64,000 nt of DNA from Pinus tabuliformis (taxonomy: Eukaryota > Streptophyta > Pinopsida > Pinales > Pinaceae), in NCBI GenBank assembly GCA_031772625.1, contig CM062807.1:1152683007-1152747006 (forward strand), in the 5' to 3' direction. The translations under genes and the position numbers were made by a program. Below the pieces are notes generated by a model, which searched no databases, had not been told where the DNA came from, and worked only from the letters and a program-made list of their open reading frames with translations. This document shows, one piece after another, positions 48,896 to 62,691 of this stretch; the first letter of the stretch is position 1, and each line of letters opens with the position of its first letter.

Positions 48896-51865
48896 TGATG
48901 AGCCTCATCATTGAGTAATTATATGGGCCTTAATTGACCTTAGTTCACCTCCTAGCTTAGTCAAACCAACTATTCTCATAACTTGTTGCATACTTATGAT
49001 TATATTTTGTTTATGAGATGGTAGAGTTGGATGTTTTTCTTTGTGGTCTAATGTGCATGTAATGCAGGAATAAAGGATAAAAGTAAGGAAAATGTAGGGA
49101 TAAAAGATAAAAGCAAGGAACTATGGTAAATACCTTGGTAAAAAATCGAATGGGACAAGGGAGAGGAATTACAGGAGGTAAATCCTCCTCATTTACTGCC
49201 CCTCCATTCGAATATCCCTCCATCAGCTGAAAGTACAAACAGCCCCCCTTCTAGAAGGCAACCAAGCAAGTGAAGGTGCAAACAACCAAATCAGGAGTAC
49301 TAGAAGGCAGCCAAGCAAGTGAGAGTGCAAAACAAGCCAAATCATGTGTACTAGAAGGCAGCCAAGCAAGTGAAAGTACGAGTTTATCTTGAGTTGGGAG
49401 CCAAGCCTCCCTACTAGAAGGTAGTCGAGCTAGTGAAAGGGAAAGCACGAGTTTATCATTGAATTGGGAGTTGTGCCTCCCTAATTTTGAAGGAAGTCAT
49501 TGGAGACTTCAGATGTATAAGTAGAGAGGCTTAGGACCTCAGTTTTTTTAGTTACCAGTAGTCACCAAGAGTTAGCAAGAATTCGGACTTCTCACTGTAG
49601 AACTCTACTTTGTTTTCAAGTTGCAAGTCTTGTAACAGTTTTTGATTTATAATGAAGATGAGTTTTGTTTTGAGCCAGCACTGAGTTAACTCAGAGGGCT
49701 GAAGCTCTTGGGTTAGGGCCCAACCCTAGCAGCCAAAGCTCCTCTTTATTGTATTGTTATGCTAGCATAGATTCCTGTTTTCTGTTCATTTGCTTAATTA
49801 GATGCATTTTCATTACAACAGTAGTATAGATTCATGGTTTCCTATTCATTTGCTTAAGTAGTTCATTTCCATTATAGCACTAGCATAGCTTCATGGTTTA
49901 GTTGTTTATTTGCTTAAGTAGTTGCATTTGCATCACCACAGTATAGAGTAGATGATTCATGGTTTAACTGGTTATTTGTTTAAGTAGCAACATTTCCATT
50001 ACATAGGTTTATTGTTTAACTGTTCATTTGCTTAAATAGTTGCAATCACATTATAGTAGTGCAAAGTAAATCATTTATGCTTTCATTCAATTAGCAGGTC
50101 AGCAAAGAACAGATCCACAAGGTTTCCCACAAGTGTCTCGGCCTCACCTCCTCCCTCTGGGACCATGACATGAGGAAGAAACCCTGCAACAACCCCACAA
50201 ACATAGGGTTTTGGTTTTCACAGGTAGTTTGTTGTTTAACACAGTTACTAGGTTCACTACATTATTACTTTGTTCCTTTCATGATTATCTGCTTCTTCAC
50301 TCTCTTCCTGTCATTTGATCTCCCTCATATCCCTTTCATTCTCCCTCAACATGAAATACTTAGGCGGAAGCTGTTAAGTCACAATTTAAACGATTTTTCT
50401 CGTAGATTGCCTTTCACAGCAAAACCTGACCAATCACCGCCCGATTCACTTTTAACACTGACTTTTTGCACTTTAAATCCCCACCGTCGATCTGCCTCAT
50501 CAGATCCGACGACTATCGCGCACCCACTCGCCAACTAGCTCGGTCAAGTCTCCACTGTTGATCTGCCTAGCCAGATCCGACGGCTATCATGCCATATCGC
50601 ATGGATTTTTGTCTAATCATTATCCACCTGAGGGCACGCGATAAGAGTGGTTTCCCCATGCTACGTGTCACCTGGGGAGGCTAATTGCATAAAATTCTAG
50701 AAAACCACTTACAGCTTTGAGGGCGTGCGATAAACAACTTACCGCCCTCTAAACCCGCTCCATCATTTCCGCATATTTTCTTCTCCCGCTTTAACCTCCA
50801 CCGTCGATCTGTCCCTTGATTCGACAGCTGTCGCTTCACCCAATTGCCAACTAGCTTGGCCGATCTCCACCGTTGATCAGCCCCACTTGATCCAACCGCT
50901 GTCGTGCCTTATTGCGCGGATTTCTATCCGATCGTTATCTGCCCAAGGGCACATGATAAGAGTGGTTTCCCCATGCTACGTGTCACCCAAGGGTATTTCT
51001 ATCCGATCGTTATCCGCGTGAGGGCACGCGATAAGAGTGGTTTCCCTGTGCTACATGTCGCCCGGGGAGGCTAATCACATGAAATTTCAAAATACAGCTT
51101 AGGGTTTTGAGGGTACACGAAATACAACTTACCACCTCCGCCAACCCGCTACCATTTCCGCATGTTTCTTTTGCCTGTGATCTAATCTCCGTCGTCCATT
51201 TTTCGATTAATCTTGTTCATCCATCTCTTGACTTTGCCTCCACGATATAATCTCAGCCATCCATCCCATTAGTTAACCCTGTTCGCCCATCTACCTATGT
51301 ACCCTCTTTTGTTCCAATCTTAGCCATTCGTTTGCCTTTCACCCACTTGATCCAACGGTCCTTATGCATTGTTGCACCCTTACGTCCTCTTTTAACCAAT
51401 TTTGATCTCCGACTGCTCTTCCGCTTAAACAAAGACTTAGGTTAGCTTCCTTTGCTTACCCCTTAGTCTAGTTTTGATGCTTTTACCTCTGTAACTTAGA
51501 TAATTAGCATTAGATTAGTGATGATCTAGTAATTCTTCTTAGCATAGTTGTTTAATTGGTTAGCTAGGGTCTGGTGTGAGTTTAGCATTACATGATTGTT
51601 TTCTTCATTACTACAGTAGAGTAGCTCTCCCTTAGAATAGATTTGCTCTTCTTCCATCAAAATCAAGCTTCTTCTGACCCTATAGAAGTCTGGCTTGGAA
51701 CCCATGGGGTCTCTTGTTAGATGAGCAGTGACAACAGGCAGTACCTTCACTTCTACTTGTGCATATAGCACTGTCACCTCCAAGTTTGTACGAACCCCGG
51801 GTTGATAAGTAAAGCTAGTAACCCTGGAAGTTGCGGCATTCTTGCTGCAATACCTAGGCTCATCA
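48896..51865 (+). repeat. 5' LTR of the large gypsy element
   Basis: 2,970 bp. Contains three internal repeat families: an about 50-bp CTAGAAGGCAGCCAAGCAAG unit (about 49250-49435), an about 60-bp CATGGTTTA/TTTGCTTAAGTAG unit (about 49780-50090), and an about 55-bp GATAAGAGTGGTTTCCCC unit (about 50635, 50955 and 51030). Confidence 0.92.
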
Positions 51866-52453
51866 CTTTTTGGCGCCATTGCCGGCGAGGTGTTAGAGTA
51901 GGATGTGAACTACTACTCCTTCTTCTATTTCTAGTCTCTAACTTTCTTTTCTTCTACTTCTGGTCTTCAATTTTCTTCCATTAGTTTATTTCTGCAAAAT
52001 TAATCTAGTTTCTTTCTTTCATTTGTCATTTATTTGCTTTCCTTTCCATTCAGCAAGTAGTTTCCTTTTTGTTAGTAGTTTTTCATTCAATTAAGCAATT
52101 TCATTCTGCAAGTAGTTTTCTTTCTGTTTCCATTCAATCAACAATTTCATTCTGCAAGGAGTTTCCATTCTGTTAGTAGTTTTTCATTTAATCAACAAGT
52201 TCCTTTCTATAGAGTACTTTCCAGCTTTAAAAAAAATCTTACAAAAACCAACCCAAAAGCATTTCCTTTCATGCCTCATAGGAATAGGGATAATTCAGGA
52301 AAATTCTTGCCAAATACCCCCACTACACCCAACATACAACCTTCTCTCTTCTTCGGCGACTATGAATTGGAAGAACCTTTAGGTGAGCAACCTATCATAT
52401 TTGAATAACCTATAGGGGAAGAAGAAGAGGAAGAACCCATTCCTACTTAACCA

Positions 52454-55400
52454 ATGGTTGAAAACCAAGATGATAGAGGAGATAAAGAGAGAATTGAGGG
52501 TGCCTTCCCCATTAGGGAAACCAATGGGGACACTAAAATGAAGAATATAAGCCCCTCTGCTCTACCTCATTTCCATGGCTTGACCAGAAAGGACCCTGAC
52601 ACTTTCCTATTTGATTTTGTTGTTATCTGTCGAACATATGACTATACAGAGGATGAGAAAATGTTAAAACCGTTTCCATCTACCCTCAAGGATGCAGCAT
52701 TGCGTTGGTTCATGGGTTTACCTGGAGATAGCATCATAACTTGGGCTTAGATGCAGCAGGCCTTTAACAACAAATATAGGGACTACTGTAGGTAAAAGGA
52801 CACTAAAGAAGATATTTTTAGGATGACCATAGGCCAGGATGAATCCTTAGAAGACTATGAAGAAATATTCCAGCTCAGTTACAAAAGGGCTAGGTGCACA
52901 CTTGACCCTGAGTCACTGAAGCTGGTCCTACTTAGAGGAGTAAGGGAGGATATCCTAGATACCTTGCATTTGTTAGCAGGAGGAGATATCTACCAACTGC
53001 CCTATGAGGATATCAATACTGTCTTTAGAAACCATTCTAGGGCAACCAGGAAAAAGGGTAGGAGTAGTCAACCTATGGCCAGTACATCATCTTCCAACTC
53101 ATCCATCAAGGGTGAAATTGGAAATATGCTGGAAGACTTCAAAAGTGAGATGCTACAAACCCTTACCTTGCAATTGGATACCATGAACATCAAAAGGAAG
53201 CAAGAGGAAGCAGAGAGAGCCTTGGCCATATTTTGTCCTAGATGCACCAGGAGGCATCCTAGGAATGAATGCCCATTGAATTGTATTGAGATTTTCTCAA
53301 TCTGTGAAGAAAACCACTCCATAGACAAGTGCCCTTGTTTACCTGGACTCAAAGCTATATATCAAGGAGCTGAAGGGATCATTGAGCAACTTTGCTACAT
53401 CAACCAAAGAAGACCTCCCGGGCCTAGACCATACCAGCAGGGTATGCAAGGATCATCCCATGCATATTACAAACCCACCCAAACCACAATTATACCTTCT
53501 TGGGGACCCCCTGCTCATCCTTCCTGGTCTACACCCCCTCCTTGGTCCTATGCACCTCAGTATCATTCCCAGCCAGCTAGCCAGTCATTTCAACCTTACA
53601 TTCAGCCACAACATCAGTGGAATACCCCACCCTAGGGGTGGAGGCCCCAATTCAACAATGTTCTAGCCCTATTGCCTCCACCACCTACCCAACCACAACT
53701 CCTGCACTCTTCTCCACCTAAGCAACCCCAGATGCATGCCCAGCCAAATCCAAACCCAAACAATATGCATGCTCATCAAGGATACAATGGAGAGACATCA
53801 TACCCATCTTATGTTGTAGAAATCCAGGAGTCCAACCTAAGATCTAGGAGAATTCTCCTAGATAACCAACCTCCCTCTCCACATAGGGAGGTTGAGGAAG
53901 AAAGAGAGGAAAGCAACCTTAAAGAAAATCCACCCTTTCCTGAAAGATTAACCCAACCACTCCAGCCTATCCCAGAAGAAACTGAACTTCTTGGAGAATT
54001 GAAGAATCTATGTGTAAAGATCCCCCTTCTCCAGGCAATCAAAGATGTTCCTATCTACAATAAGTTAATTAAGGAGAAGTGCTTCAAGCATCTAGGAAGA
54101 AGAAAAAGGGATACCCTACCATTAATGTCGTTGGGTAGTTATCTGACTTAATGCTGGCGCAGGTAATATGTCCAAAATACTTATACCTTGGAAGCCCTGT
54201 AGTAGATGTGCACATCAATGGCACAATTGTCCCACACACTCTGATTGATCTTGGGGCTGCCATTAATGTGATGACCAAGGACACCATGCTCATGCTTAAC
54301 CTCCAAGGGTCATTAAGGAAGACCACAATAGTTCTGCAACTTGCAGGCCGTTCCACAGTCACCCTTGAGGGAATTGTGCAGGATGTGATGGTCTCCATTG
54401 AATCCTGGAAGTACCCTACAGATTTCCTAGTTCTCTAGCCCAAGGCTAAGCTTACTGGTTATCCTCTCATCCTTGGGAGGCCATGGTTGGCCACATCTGA
54501 TGCCTACATTAGCTGCAAAGCTGGGAATATGACCATCAAGAATGGGCATATGTCTAAACATTTAGTCTTATACCCTCCTTCTCAACCCTCCCTAGAACAT
54601 TATTTACCTTTATGGTTGGAGGAGGAGGAAGAAGATGAGCTTTATTCTGCCCAACTTTATGCTCTGGAAGTAATCATAGGAGGAGGACAACAAGAGGACG
54701 ATGAATTAGTTGAACACCTGCTCCAAAGTCCAACTCTTAGTTCATTACCATTAGAAGAAGAAGTAAAGGAAACATTGAACAATCATTAAATTGACTTATT
54801 ATTGGCCAATTCCAACCCACTCCGAGTCAAAACCATAGAATTTGGCCCAGAGAAAACTTTGAAAACCAACCCATCTCTGTCTGCTCTTGAAGAGGAAAAG
54901 CTATGTAATATGTTGAAAGAAAACCTAGAAGCCTTCGCTTGGAGATACAAGGAAATGAAGGGAGTACACCCCTCAGTGTGTACTCACCACATATACATCA
55001 AGGAAGGTTGCAAGCCAGTCAGGCAACCATAAAGGAGAATGAATCCAGCCCTTAAAGACATAGTCAAAGAAGAACTGCAAAAACTGTTAGATGCAGGGTT
55101 CATTTACCCTATCTCTGACAGTGAGTGGGTCTCTCCTTTAGTGTTAGTTCCAAAGAAGAATGGTAAGTGGAGGATTTGTGTCGATTATAGGGAGTTGAAC
55201 AAAGCCACAAAGAAAGATCATTTTCCCCTACCCTTCATTGACCAAGTGATAGATGGCCTAGCAGGGAAGAAGTTCTTTTCTTTCCTAGATGGATTCAGTG
55301 GGTACAACCAGATCCAAATCTTCCCAAAATACCAGGATAATACCAAATTCACCTATCCTTGGGGTACTTTTGCCTATAGGGTCCTTCCTTTTGGCTTATG

Positions 55401-57804
55401 CAATGCTCCTGCCACTTTCCAGAGAGTAGTCTTGAGTATTTTTCTCTGAATTAGTACGTGATGTTGTAGAGATTTATATGGATGATTTTACACCCTATGG
55501 TTGTGATTTTCAAGAAGCCCTAACTAACCTAGGCAAAGTATTATGCAAATGCATTGAAATGAACCTGTCTCTCAGTCTAGAAAAATGTGAATTCTTAATG
55601 ACTGAAGGGACTGTACTAGGTAATTCCATATCTCAGCAAGGACTGTAGGTGGACCCAAACAAAATATCCATCATCCAAAGGGTCCCACCTCCACAAAAGC
55701 AGAGAGATGTCAGGAGTTTCTTAGGGTTAGATGGATACTACAAAAGGTCATAAAGGACTTCAGCAAGTTGGCATGTCCTTTGTTTGGGTTGTTGGTCAAA
55801 GATTCTGAATTTATATGGTCAAGGAGTTGTCAAGAGGCCTTAGACATTCTAAAGGGGAAGTTAACTACCACACTAATTCTCAGAGGCCCAAACTGGGCCC
55901 TCCCTTTTCATATTCATGCTGATGCCTCACACAAAGCCATAGGAGAAGCCTTAGGTCAGGTAGAGGAGAAATTGCCCTACGCCATCTATTTTACTAGTAA
56001 AAACCTGTCAAAGGCTGAGTTAAATTATACTGTGACTAAAAAAGAACTCCTGGATGTTGTGCATTCATTGAACAAGTTTAGGCATTACATTACAGGCTAT
56101 CAGACATTTGTGCATACTGATCATGTTGCAATTAAATATTTAATGAACAAACCAGATGTAAATGCTAGAATCATAAGATGGTTACTTTTATTACAACAGT
56201 TTGATCTAACTATTGTTGATAAGCCTGGTAAGGAGAATGTTGTTGTTGACTTTCTATCTAGGATGAATCTGCCTGCAGGTGAAGAAGGAATGGTGGATGA
56301 TCAATTACCAGACGAGCATTTGTTTTCTATTTCAGTGCTCTCCCCATGGTTTGCTGATATAGCAAACTATTTGGTATCAACAGAGCTCCCACCAAACCTA
56401 CCCTCCAGAGAAAATAGAAAGATAATCAGGAAAAGGGCCCCCTTCACTTGGATTGGGGGCAATCTATTCAAACTTGGCCCAGATCAGATCTTGAGAAGGT
56501 GTGTCAGGGAAGAGGAATTTTTTTACATCCTTCTGACCTGTCATGATGGGCCTTGTGGAGGTCACTTTGCAGAAAAGAGGACAACATTAAAAGTGCTGAA
56601 AGCAAGCTATTATTGGCCTGCTCTTCATCAGGATGTGACAAAGTACATTAGTCAGTGTGATCGATGCCAGAGGATGGGAAATCCTACTCCAAGAGATGAA
56701 ATGCCCCTACAACCTCAAGTGAATTTCGAGCCATTTGACAAGTGGGGCATGGACTTCATTGGGCCTATCAATCCTCCTTCAAAGAAAAAACAACACAATA
56801 TTGTGTGCACTAATTACTTGACTATGTGGGCTGAAACCAAGGCAATTAAGGTAGAAACAGAAGAGAAGGTGGTTGAGTTCCTAAGGGAGAATATATTCTA
56901 CAAATTTGGGTACCCTAGAGAGCTAGTCACAGACAAGGCAACCAGTTTACCCCCAGCATGATTGAAGAACTGCTCAAGCATCACGAAATCAAGCATAGGA
57001 CCTCCATTCCTTCAACCTAATGGGCAAGTGGAGGTGACCAATAGAGCACTGGAGAAAATCCTAACCAAGGTAGTGAACAACAACAGAAAGGATTGGGCAG
57101 AAAGACTAATTTAGGCCACCTAGGCCTACAATACGACATGGAAGACCACCACTAGATTTACACCCTATGAGCTAGTCTATGGAAAAAAGGCTTTGCTGTC
57201 CATTGAATTTGAATATAATGCATTGAGGATGGTAGCCCAACTAGATTTGGATCTTAGTCATGCATAGAAAGAAAGATTGTTCCATTTGAATGGTTTGGAT
57301 GAATTCAGAATGCAAGCCCTCCTCCATACAGAGATAGTTTAGCTTCAGAGGAGACTCTGCAATGACAAGCATATTAAGGAGAAGCAATTTCAAAAAGGAG
57401 ACAGGGCCTGGTTATATGACTCCAGGTATAAATACTTCAAGGGAAAGCTAAGGACAAGATGTCTCGGACCTTATGTGGTGGAAAGATGCCTTGACAATGG
57501 TTCAGTGCAGATCAGAACTATAGATGAAGAAGCCATTCTATTACTAGTTAATGGAAACAGATTGAAGATGTACACGAGGCATTTATTTAAACAAGAGTTC
57601 ATTGACAGTATCAATAAGACAGTGATGATGGTGGAGAAAGTTTCAGCTCCTTCCTCATCAAGTCACTGGAAAAGGAAAGAAAACAGAATAAGTATTCAGG
57701 TGAAAACCCCCATGAGGTGCCTGAGTCCCATCTTTGGATTGAAAACCTACATGAGGTGGCCCAAGGGTGAGAAAAATGGAAAGAAAAAGAAGATCCTTGG
57801 GTGA
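52454..57804 (+). pseudogene. gypsy gag-pol remnants of the large element
   Basis: Gag about 52454-53635 (LKDAALRWFMGLPGDSI; zinc-knuckle-like CPRCTRRHPRNEC about 53237), protease region about 54150-54440, RT about 55039-55700 (GKWRICVDYRELNKATKKDH, FLDGFSGYNQI), RNase H about 55890-56270 (HADASHKAIG, HTDHVAIKYL) and integrase about 56540-57600 (GPCGGHF, CDRCQRMGN, KWGMDFIGPI). The domain order and DHFPLPFIDQ motif fit the Tat/Athila group. Treated as a fossil. Confidence 0.9.
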
Positions 57805-57869
57805 AAACCTTCCTTGAGGTTCCCAAGGAAAATATCTAGGGTGAAAACCTCTCTGAGGCAGGCTAGGTG

Positions 57870-59620
57870 TTTTGTTAAAAAAATATGTATATAATAATAA
57901 GAAGAAAAAAATAATCGTTATTTGTAGGAGGATGAGAAAGACAATCAGGGAGCAAAGAGAAGATCCAAAGGGAGCCCTGCCTCACATATTTTCATCTCCT
58001 CCACTCCTTACCATGCATCCCTCCATAAATTCCATTGCTTTTCACTTCATTGCTCCAATTCAGTTGAAAATTGTGTTTTCTATAGGAATCCCTAACTAGT
58101 AGATTGGTTAGAACCCCAAAATTCATTCTATACATGATCTAACCCCTCACCTCATCCATTACCATCATCCCTGCATCCACACACACTCCTACTCCCTCTA
58201 TCCATTCAGCAGCATCATATCTACAGTCACAGACACCATCAGCAGACAACAGAGGAGGAAGAAAGATGACCATACAGTAGCAATAGCAACATCAGATCTG
58301 TAGTCAAGAAACCATCAGCAGACAATAGAGGAGGAAGAAGAATGACCATCAACAACACCTCTGATCTTTGACAATTGCAGCGTGGCATTAAGGCCACAGG
58401 TAAGTATCCTACTCACTCACTCATATGCATCATTTGATCAAAAGTTGTAAAGGTTAAGAGGTAGTTGGTTTGTAAGTAAAAAGGTGGCTAGTTTCCTCTA
58501 GAAAGCTAGTGGATTACATACATAGGAAACTCTGTTTTTTTTCTCAAAGAATTTGCTTATTTCCTCCTCAAGCCTCACAAGCAAGATGCTCATCAAGTAT
58601 ATCTCATGTGAGGGTAGATATAGTGTCATTTATGGCTACCATTTTAGAGAGCTTGAAGAATTAAGATTTGGGGTAGAAACACCAATTCACTGAAAACTCA
58701 TCATACCCTATTTTCTGATGCAATCACACATGGACTCCAGCAGGAAAGAAAAGACAGGAAATTCCCAGCAGTTAGTTCACCATGGGTTGACTAGAATCCT
58801 CATTGAGGATGCCCTCCAAAATTAGTCTTCCGAGACTTACCAGCAGAAGATAACATCAAAACCCTCATCTATGATGTTAGTCCTTCTATCAGTAAGGAGG
58901 AGGAAAAACAAGAAGAAGAAGATACAAAGCTAGATGGGGATGAGATGGATGAAGAAGGAACTAATATAGAGGATGATGTCGAAACATAAGAGAAAGAAGG
59001 CATTGAAACAGAGGAGGAAACGAAGCAAGAAACTGATAGAGATGAGAAAGAAAAAATAGAGAGGAAGAAGGCATTGAAACAGAAGGGGAAGAACAAAAGG
59101 AGGAGTCACCTAGGGTGTCTCCAAAGGTCCCTGAGTAGAAGGCAGCAGCTTCCATCATTGCTCTCAGCACACCAGTCAAGCAAAAAAGGAAAAGAAGGAG
59201 GCAAACCCCTCTACATTTCAGAACAAGAAAGAGCAGCAAGAAACAAAAGAGCTAAGTGGCTTCAGGGACAAAGAAGCAACTGAACAATCAAATCCCATGG
59301 CCCTAATCAACACCCATAATCTAATTGTAAATAATCCTCAGTTGGCACCTCGATATCTTGCTACTCAAGGGCAAGCAATTTCACATTTTGAGGACATGTT
59401 TAGGCTGCCAAGAAATGATAATATACATGCCTACATAAGGAGATGGAAAACACTGCCACATAGCTTGAAGATCAGAGAATATCAGTGGGAAGAAGTAGAA
59501 AGGAAAGCAGGCTTCTATAAACAAGAAGTAGAGACCACAGCAGAAGCATGAGATGTCAAAGAGGCTACCAAAGCCATTAAGTTGCTCAAAGGATGAGCAA
59601 CACTTTCAGTATGGGGGTGA
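57870..59620 (+). other. Extra 3' region of the large gypsy element
   Basis: About 1.75 kb between integrase and the 3' LTR. The first part is non-coding. About 58860-59551 is a run of acidic and lysine-rich open segments, ending in a frame at 59297-59551 (starting MALINTHNLIVNNPQLAPRY) that I do not recognise. Athila-group elements often carry additional sequence here. A polypurine tract (GTATGGGGGTGA) ends at 59620. Confidence 0.55.
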
Positions 59621-62454
59621 TGATGAATCTCATCATTGAGTAATTATATGGGCCTTAATGGACCTTAATTCATCTCCTAGCTTAGTCAAACCAACTATTA
59701 TCACAACTTATTGCATACTTTTTATTATATTTTGTTTATGAGATGAGTAGAGTTGGACATTTTGCTTTGTGGTCTAATGTGCATGTAATGCAGGAATAAA
59801 GGATAAAAGCAAGGAAAATGTAGGGATAAAAGATAAAAGCAAGGAACTATGGTAAATACCTTGGTAGAAACTCGAATGGAACAAGGGAGAGGAATTACAG
59901 GAGGTAAATCCTCCTCATTTACTACCCCTCCATTCGAATATCTCTCCATCAGCTGAAAGTACAAACAACCCCCCCTTCTAAAAGGCAACCAAGCAAGTGA
60001 AGGTGCAAACAACCAAATCAGGAGTACTAGAAGGCAGCCAAGCAAGTGAGAGCGCAAAACAGGCCAAATCATGTGTACTAGAAGGCAGCTAAGTAAGTGA
60101 AAGTACGAGTTTATCTTGAGTTGGGAGCCAAGCCTCCCTACTAGAAGGCATCTGAGCTAGTGAAAGGGAAAGCATGAGTTTATCATTGAATTGGGAGCTG
60201 TGCCTCCCTAATTTTGAAGGAAGTCACCAAGAGTTAGCAAGAATTCAGATTTATCACTGTATAACTCTACTTTGTTTTCAAGTTGCAAGTCTTAAAACAG
60301 TTTTTGATTTATAATGAAGACGAGTTTTGTTTTGAGCCAGCACTCAGTTAACTTAGATGGATGAAGCTCTTAGGTTAGGGCCCGACCCTAGCAGCCAAAG
60401 TTCCTCTTTATTGTATTGATATGCTAGCATAGATTCCTGTTTTCTGTTCATTTTCTTAATTAGATGCATTTTCATTACAACAGTAGTACATATTCATGGT
60501 TTCTTGTTCATTTGCTTAAGTAGTTCATTTCCATTACAACACTAGCATAGCTTCATGGTTTAGTTGTTTATTTGATTAAGTAGTTACATTTGCATCACCA
60601 CAGTATAGAGTAGATGATTCATGGTTTAACTGGTTATTTGTTTAAGTAGCAGCATTTCCATTACAGAGGTTTATTGTTTAACTGTTCATTTGCTTAAATA
60701 GTTGTAGTCGCATTACAGTAGTGCAGAGTAGATCATTTATGGTTTCATTCAATTAGCAGGTTAGCAAAGAAAAGATCCACAAGGTTTCCCACAGGTGTCT
60801 CGACCTCACCTCCTCCCTCTGGGACCATGATGTGAGGAAGAAACCCTGCAGCAATCCCAAAAACACAGGGTTTTGGTTTTCACATGGAGTTTGTTGTTTA
60901 ACGCAGTCACTAGGTTCACTACATTGTTACTCTGTTCCTTTCATGATCATCTACTCCTTCACTCTCTTCCTATCATTTGATCTCCCTCACATCCCTTTAA
61001 TTCCCCCTCAACATGAAATACTTAGGCGGAAGCTGTTAATTCACGGTTTAAACGATTTTTTCCCGTATATTTCCTTTCATAGCAAAACTCGACCAATCAC
61101 CACCCGATTCACTTTTAACACTGACTTTTTTCACTTTAAATCCCCACCGTCGATCTGCCTCATTAGATCCGACGACTATCGCGCACCCGCTCGCCAACTA
61201 GCTCGGTCAAGTCTCCACTGTTGATCTGCTTAGCCAGATTCGACGGCTATCGTGCCATATCGCATGGATTTTTGTCTAATCATTATCCACCTGAGGGCAC
61301 GTGATAAGAGTGGCTTCCCCGTGCTACGTGTCACCTGGGGAGACTAATTGCGTGAAATTCTAGAAAACCACTTACAGCTTTGAGGGCGTGCGATAAACAA
61401 CTTACCGCCCTCTAAACCCGCTCCATCATTTCCGCATATTTTCTTCTCCCGCTTTAACCTCCACCGCCCATCTATCCCTTGATCTGATGGCTGTTGCTTC
61501 ACCCAACTACCAACTAGCTTGGCCAATCTCCACTGTTGATCAACCCCGCCTGATCCAATGGTTGTCGCGCCCTATCGCGCAGATTTTTGTTCGATCATTA
61601 TCTGCCCAAGGGCATGCGATAAGAGTGGTTTCCCCATGCTACGTGTCGCCCAGGGAGGCTAATCGCGTGAAATTTCAAAATACAACTTATGGTTTTGAGG
61701 GCACACGAAATACAGCTTACCACCTCTGCCAACCTACTACCATTTCCGCACGTTTCTTTTGCCCGCGATCTAATCTCCGCCATCCATCTGTCGATTAATC
61801 ATGTCCGTCCATCTCTTGACTTAGCCTTCGCGATATAATCTCAGCCGTCCATCCTGTTAGTTAACCCTGTTCGCCCATCTACCTACGTACCCTCCTGCGA
61901 TCCGATCTCAGTCGTTCGTTTGCCTTTCACCCACCTGATCCAATGGTCCTTATGCGTTGTTGCTCCCTTATGTCCTCTTTTGACCAATTTTGATCTTCGA
62001 CTGCTCTTCCGCTTAAACACAGACTTAGCTTAGTTTCCTTTACTTACCCCTTAGTCTAGTTTTGATGCTTTTACCTTTGTAACTTAGATAATTAGCATTA
62101 GATTAGTGATTGATATAGTAATTCTACTTAGCATAGTTGTTTAATTAGTTAGCTAGGGTCTGGTGTGAGTTTATCATTACATGATTTTTTTCTTCATTAT
62201 TGCAGTAGAGTAGCTCTCCCGTAGAATAGATTTTCTCTTCTTCCATAAAAATCAAGCTTCTTCTGACCCTATAGAAGTTTGTCTTGGAACCCCTAGGGTC
62301 TCTTGCTAGATGAGCAGTGACAATAGGGAGTACCTTCACTTCTACTTGTGCATATAGCACTGTCACCTCCAAGTTTGTACAAACCCCAGGTTGATAAGCA
62401 AAGCTGATAACACTGGGAGTTGCAGCATTCTTGTTACAATACCTAGGCTTATCA
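59621..62454 (+). repeat. 3' LTR of the large gypsy element
   Basis: 2,834 bp, starting TGATGAATCTCATCATTG and ending GGCTTATCA. Pairs with 48896-51865 and carries the same internal repeat families. Confidence 0.92.
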
Positions 62455-62691
62455 CAGAGCCATCTCTTCAACGAATGGTGGAAGTTCGAGAAGTGGACAT
62501 GACAATGGCAATGATGTTGACAATTGAGATGAGGTTTGAAAATTTTATTTCATCTATAGATTTAAAATGGAAATGGTGGAAAGGAATTGTCGGAACATCA
62601 TCTAAGGAAGGTTCAACAATGGGAGTTGCAGAGAGGGAGACTTCCCATTTGCTATCCAGATGGTTGTAATTTGTGTTTGTTGGTTTCATAG
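62455..62691 (-). pseudogene. RPA70-like (RPA1) copy C, domain A part
   Basis: The minus strand reads MKPTNTNYNHLDSKWEVSLS and IVNIIAIVMST, matching 29385-29609 (end of DNA-binding domain A). It shares with copy B a TGA just after the STI(H/R) residues (about 62472). It is bounded on one side by the large gypsy element and on the other by the element starting at 62692. Confidence 0.8.

Larger units (their letters stand above)
48896..62454 (+). mobile_element. Ty3/gypsy element with about 3-kb LTRs (Athila/Tat-like)
   Basis: Target duplication CAGAG (48891-48895 and 62455-62459). LTRs 48896-51865 and 59621-62454, both TGATGA...TCA. A primer site with TGGCGCCATTGCCGGCG follows the 5' LTR, as in tRNA-Asp-primed Athila-type elements. 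The 7.8-kb interior has gag, protease region, RT, RNase H and integrase, then about 1.8 kb of extra sequence before the 3' LTR. The frame is broken about ten times. LTR divergence is about 5-8% by eye. The empty site is at about 29375 in RPA1-B. Confidence 0.92.

Noticed and set aside
49011-49448. Minus-strand frames with repeated SLAWLPSS-like peptides
   Set aside because: These arise from the about 50-bp repeat family in the gypsy LTR read in reverse, not from a repeat protein gene.
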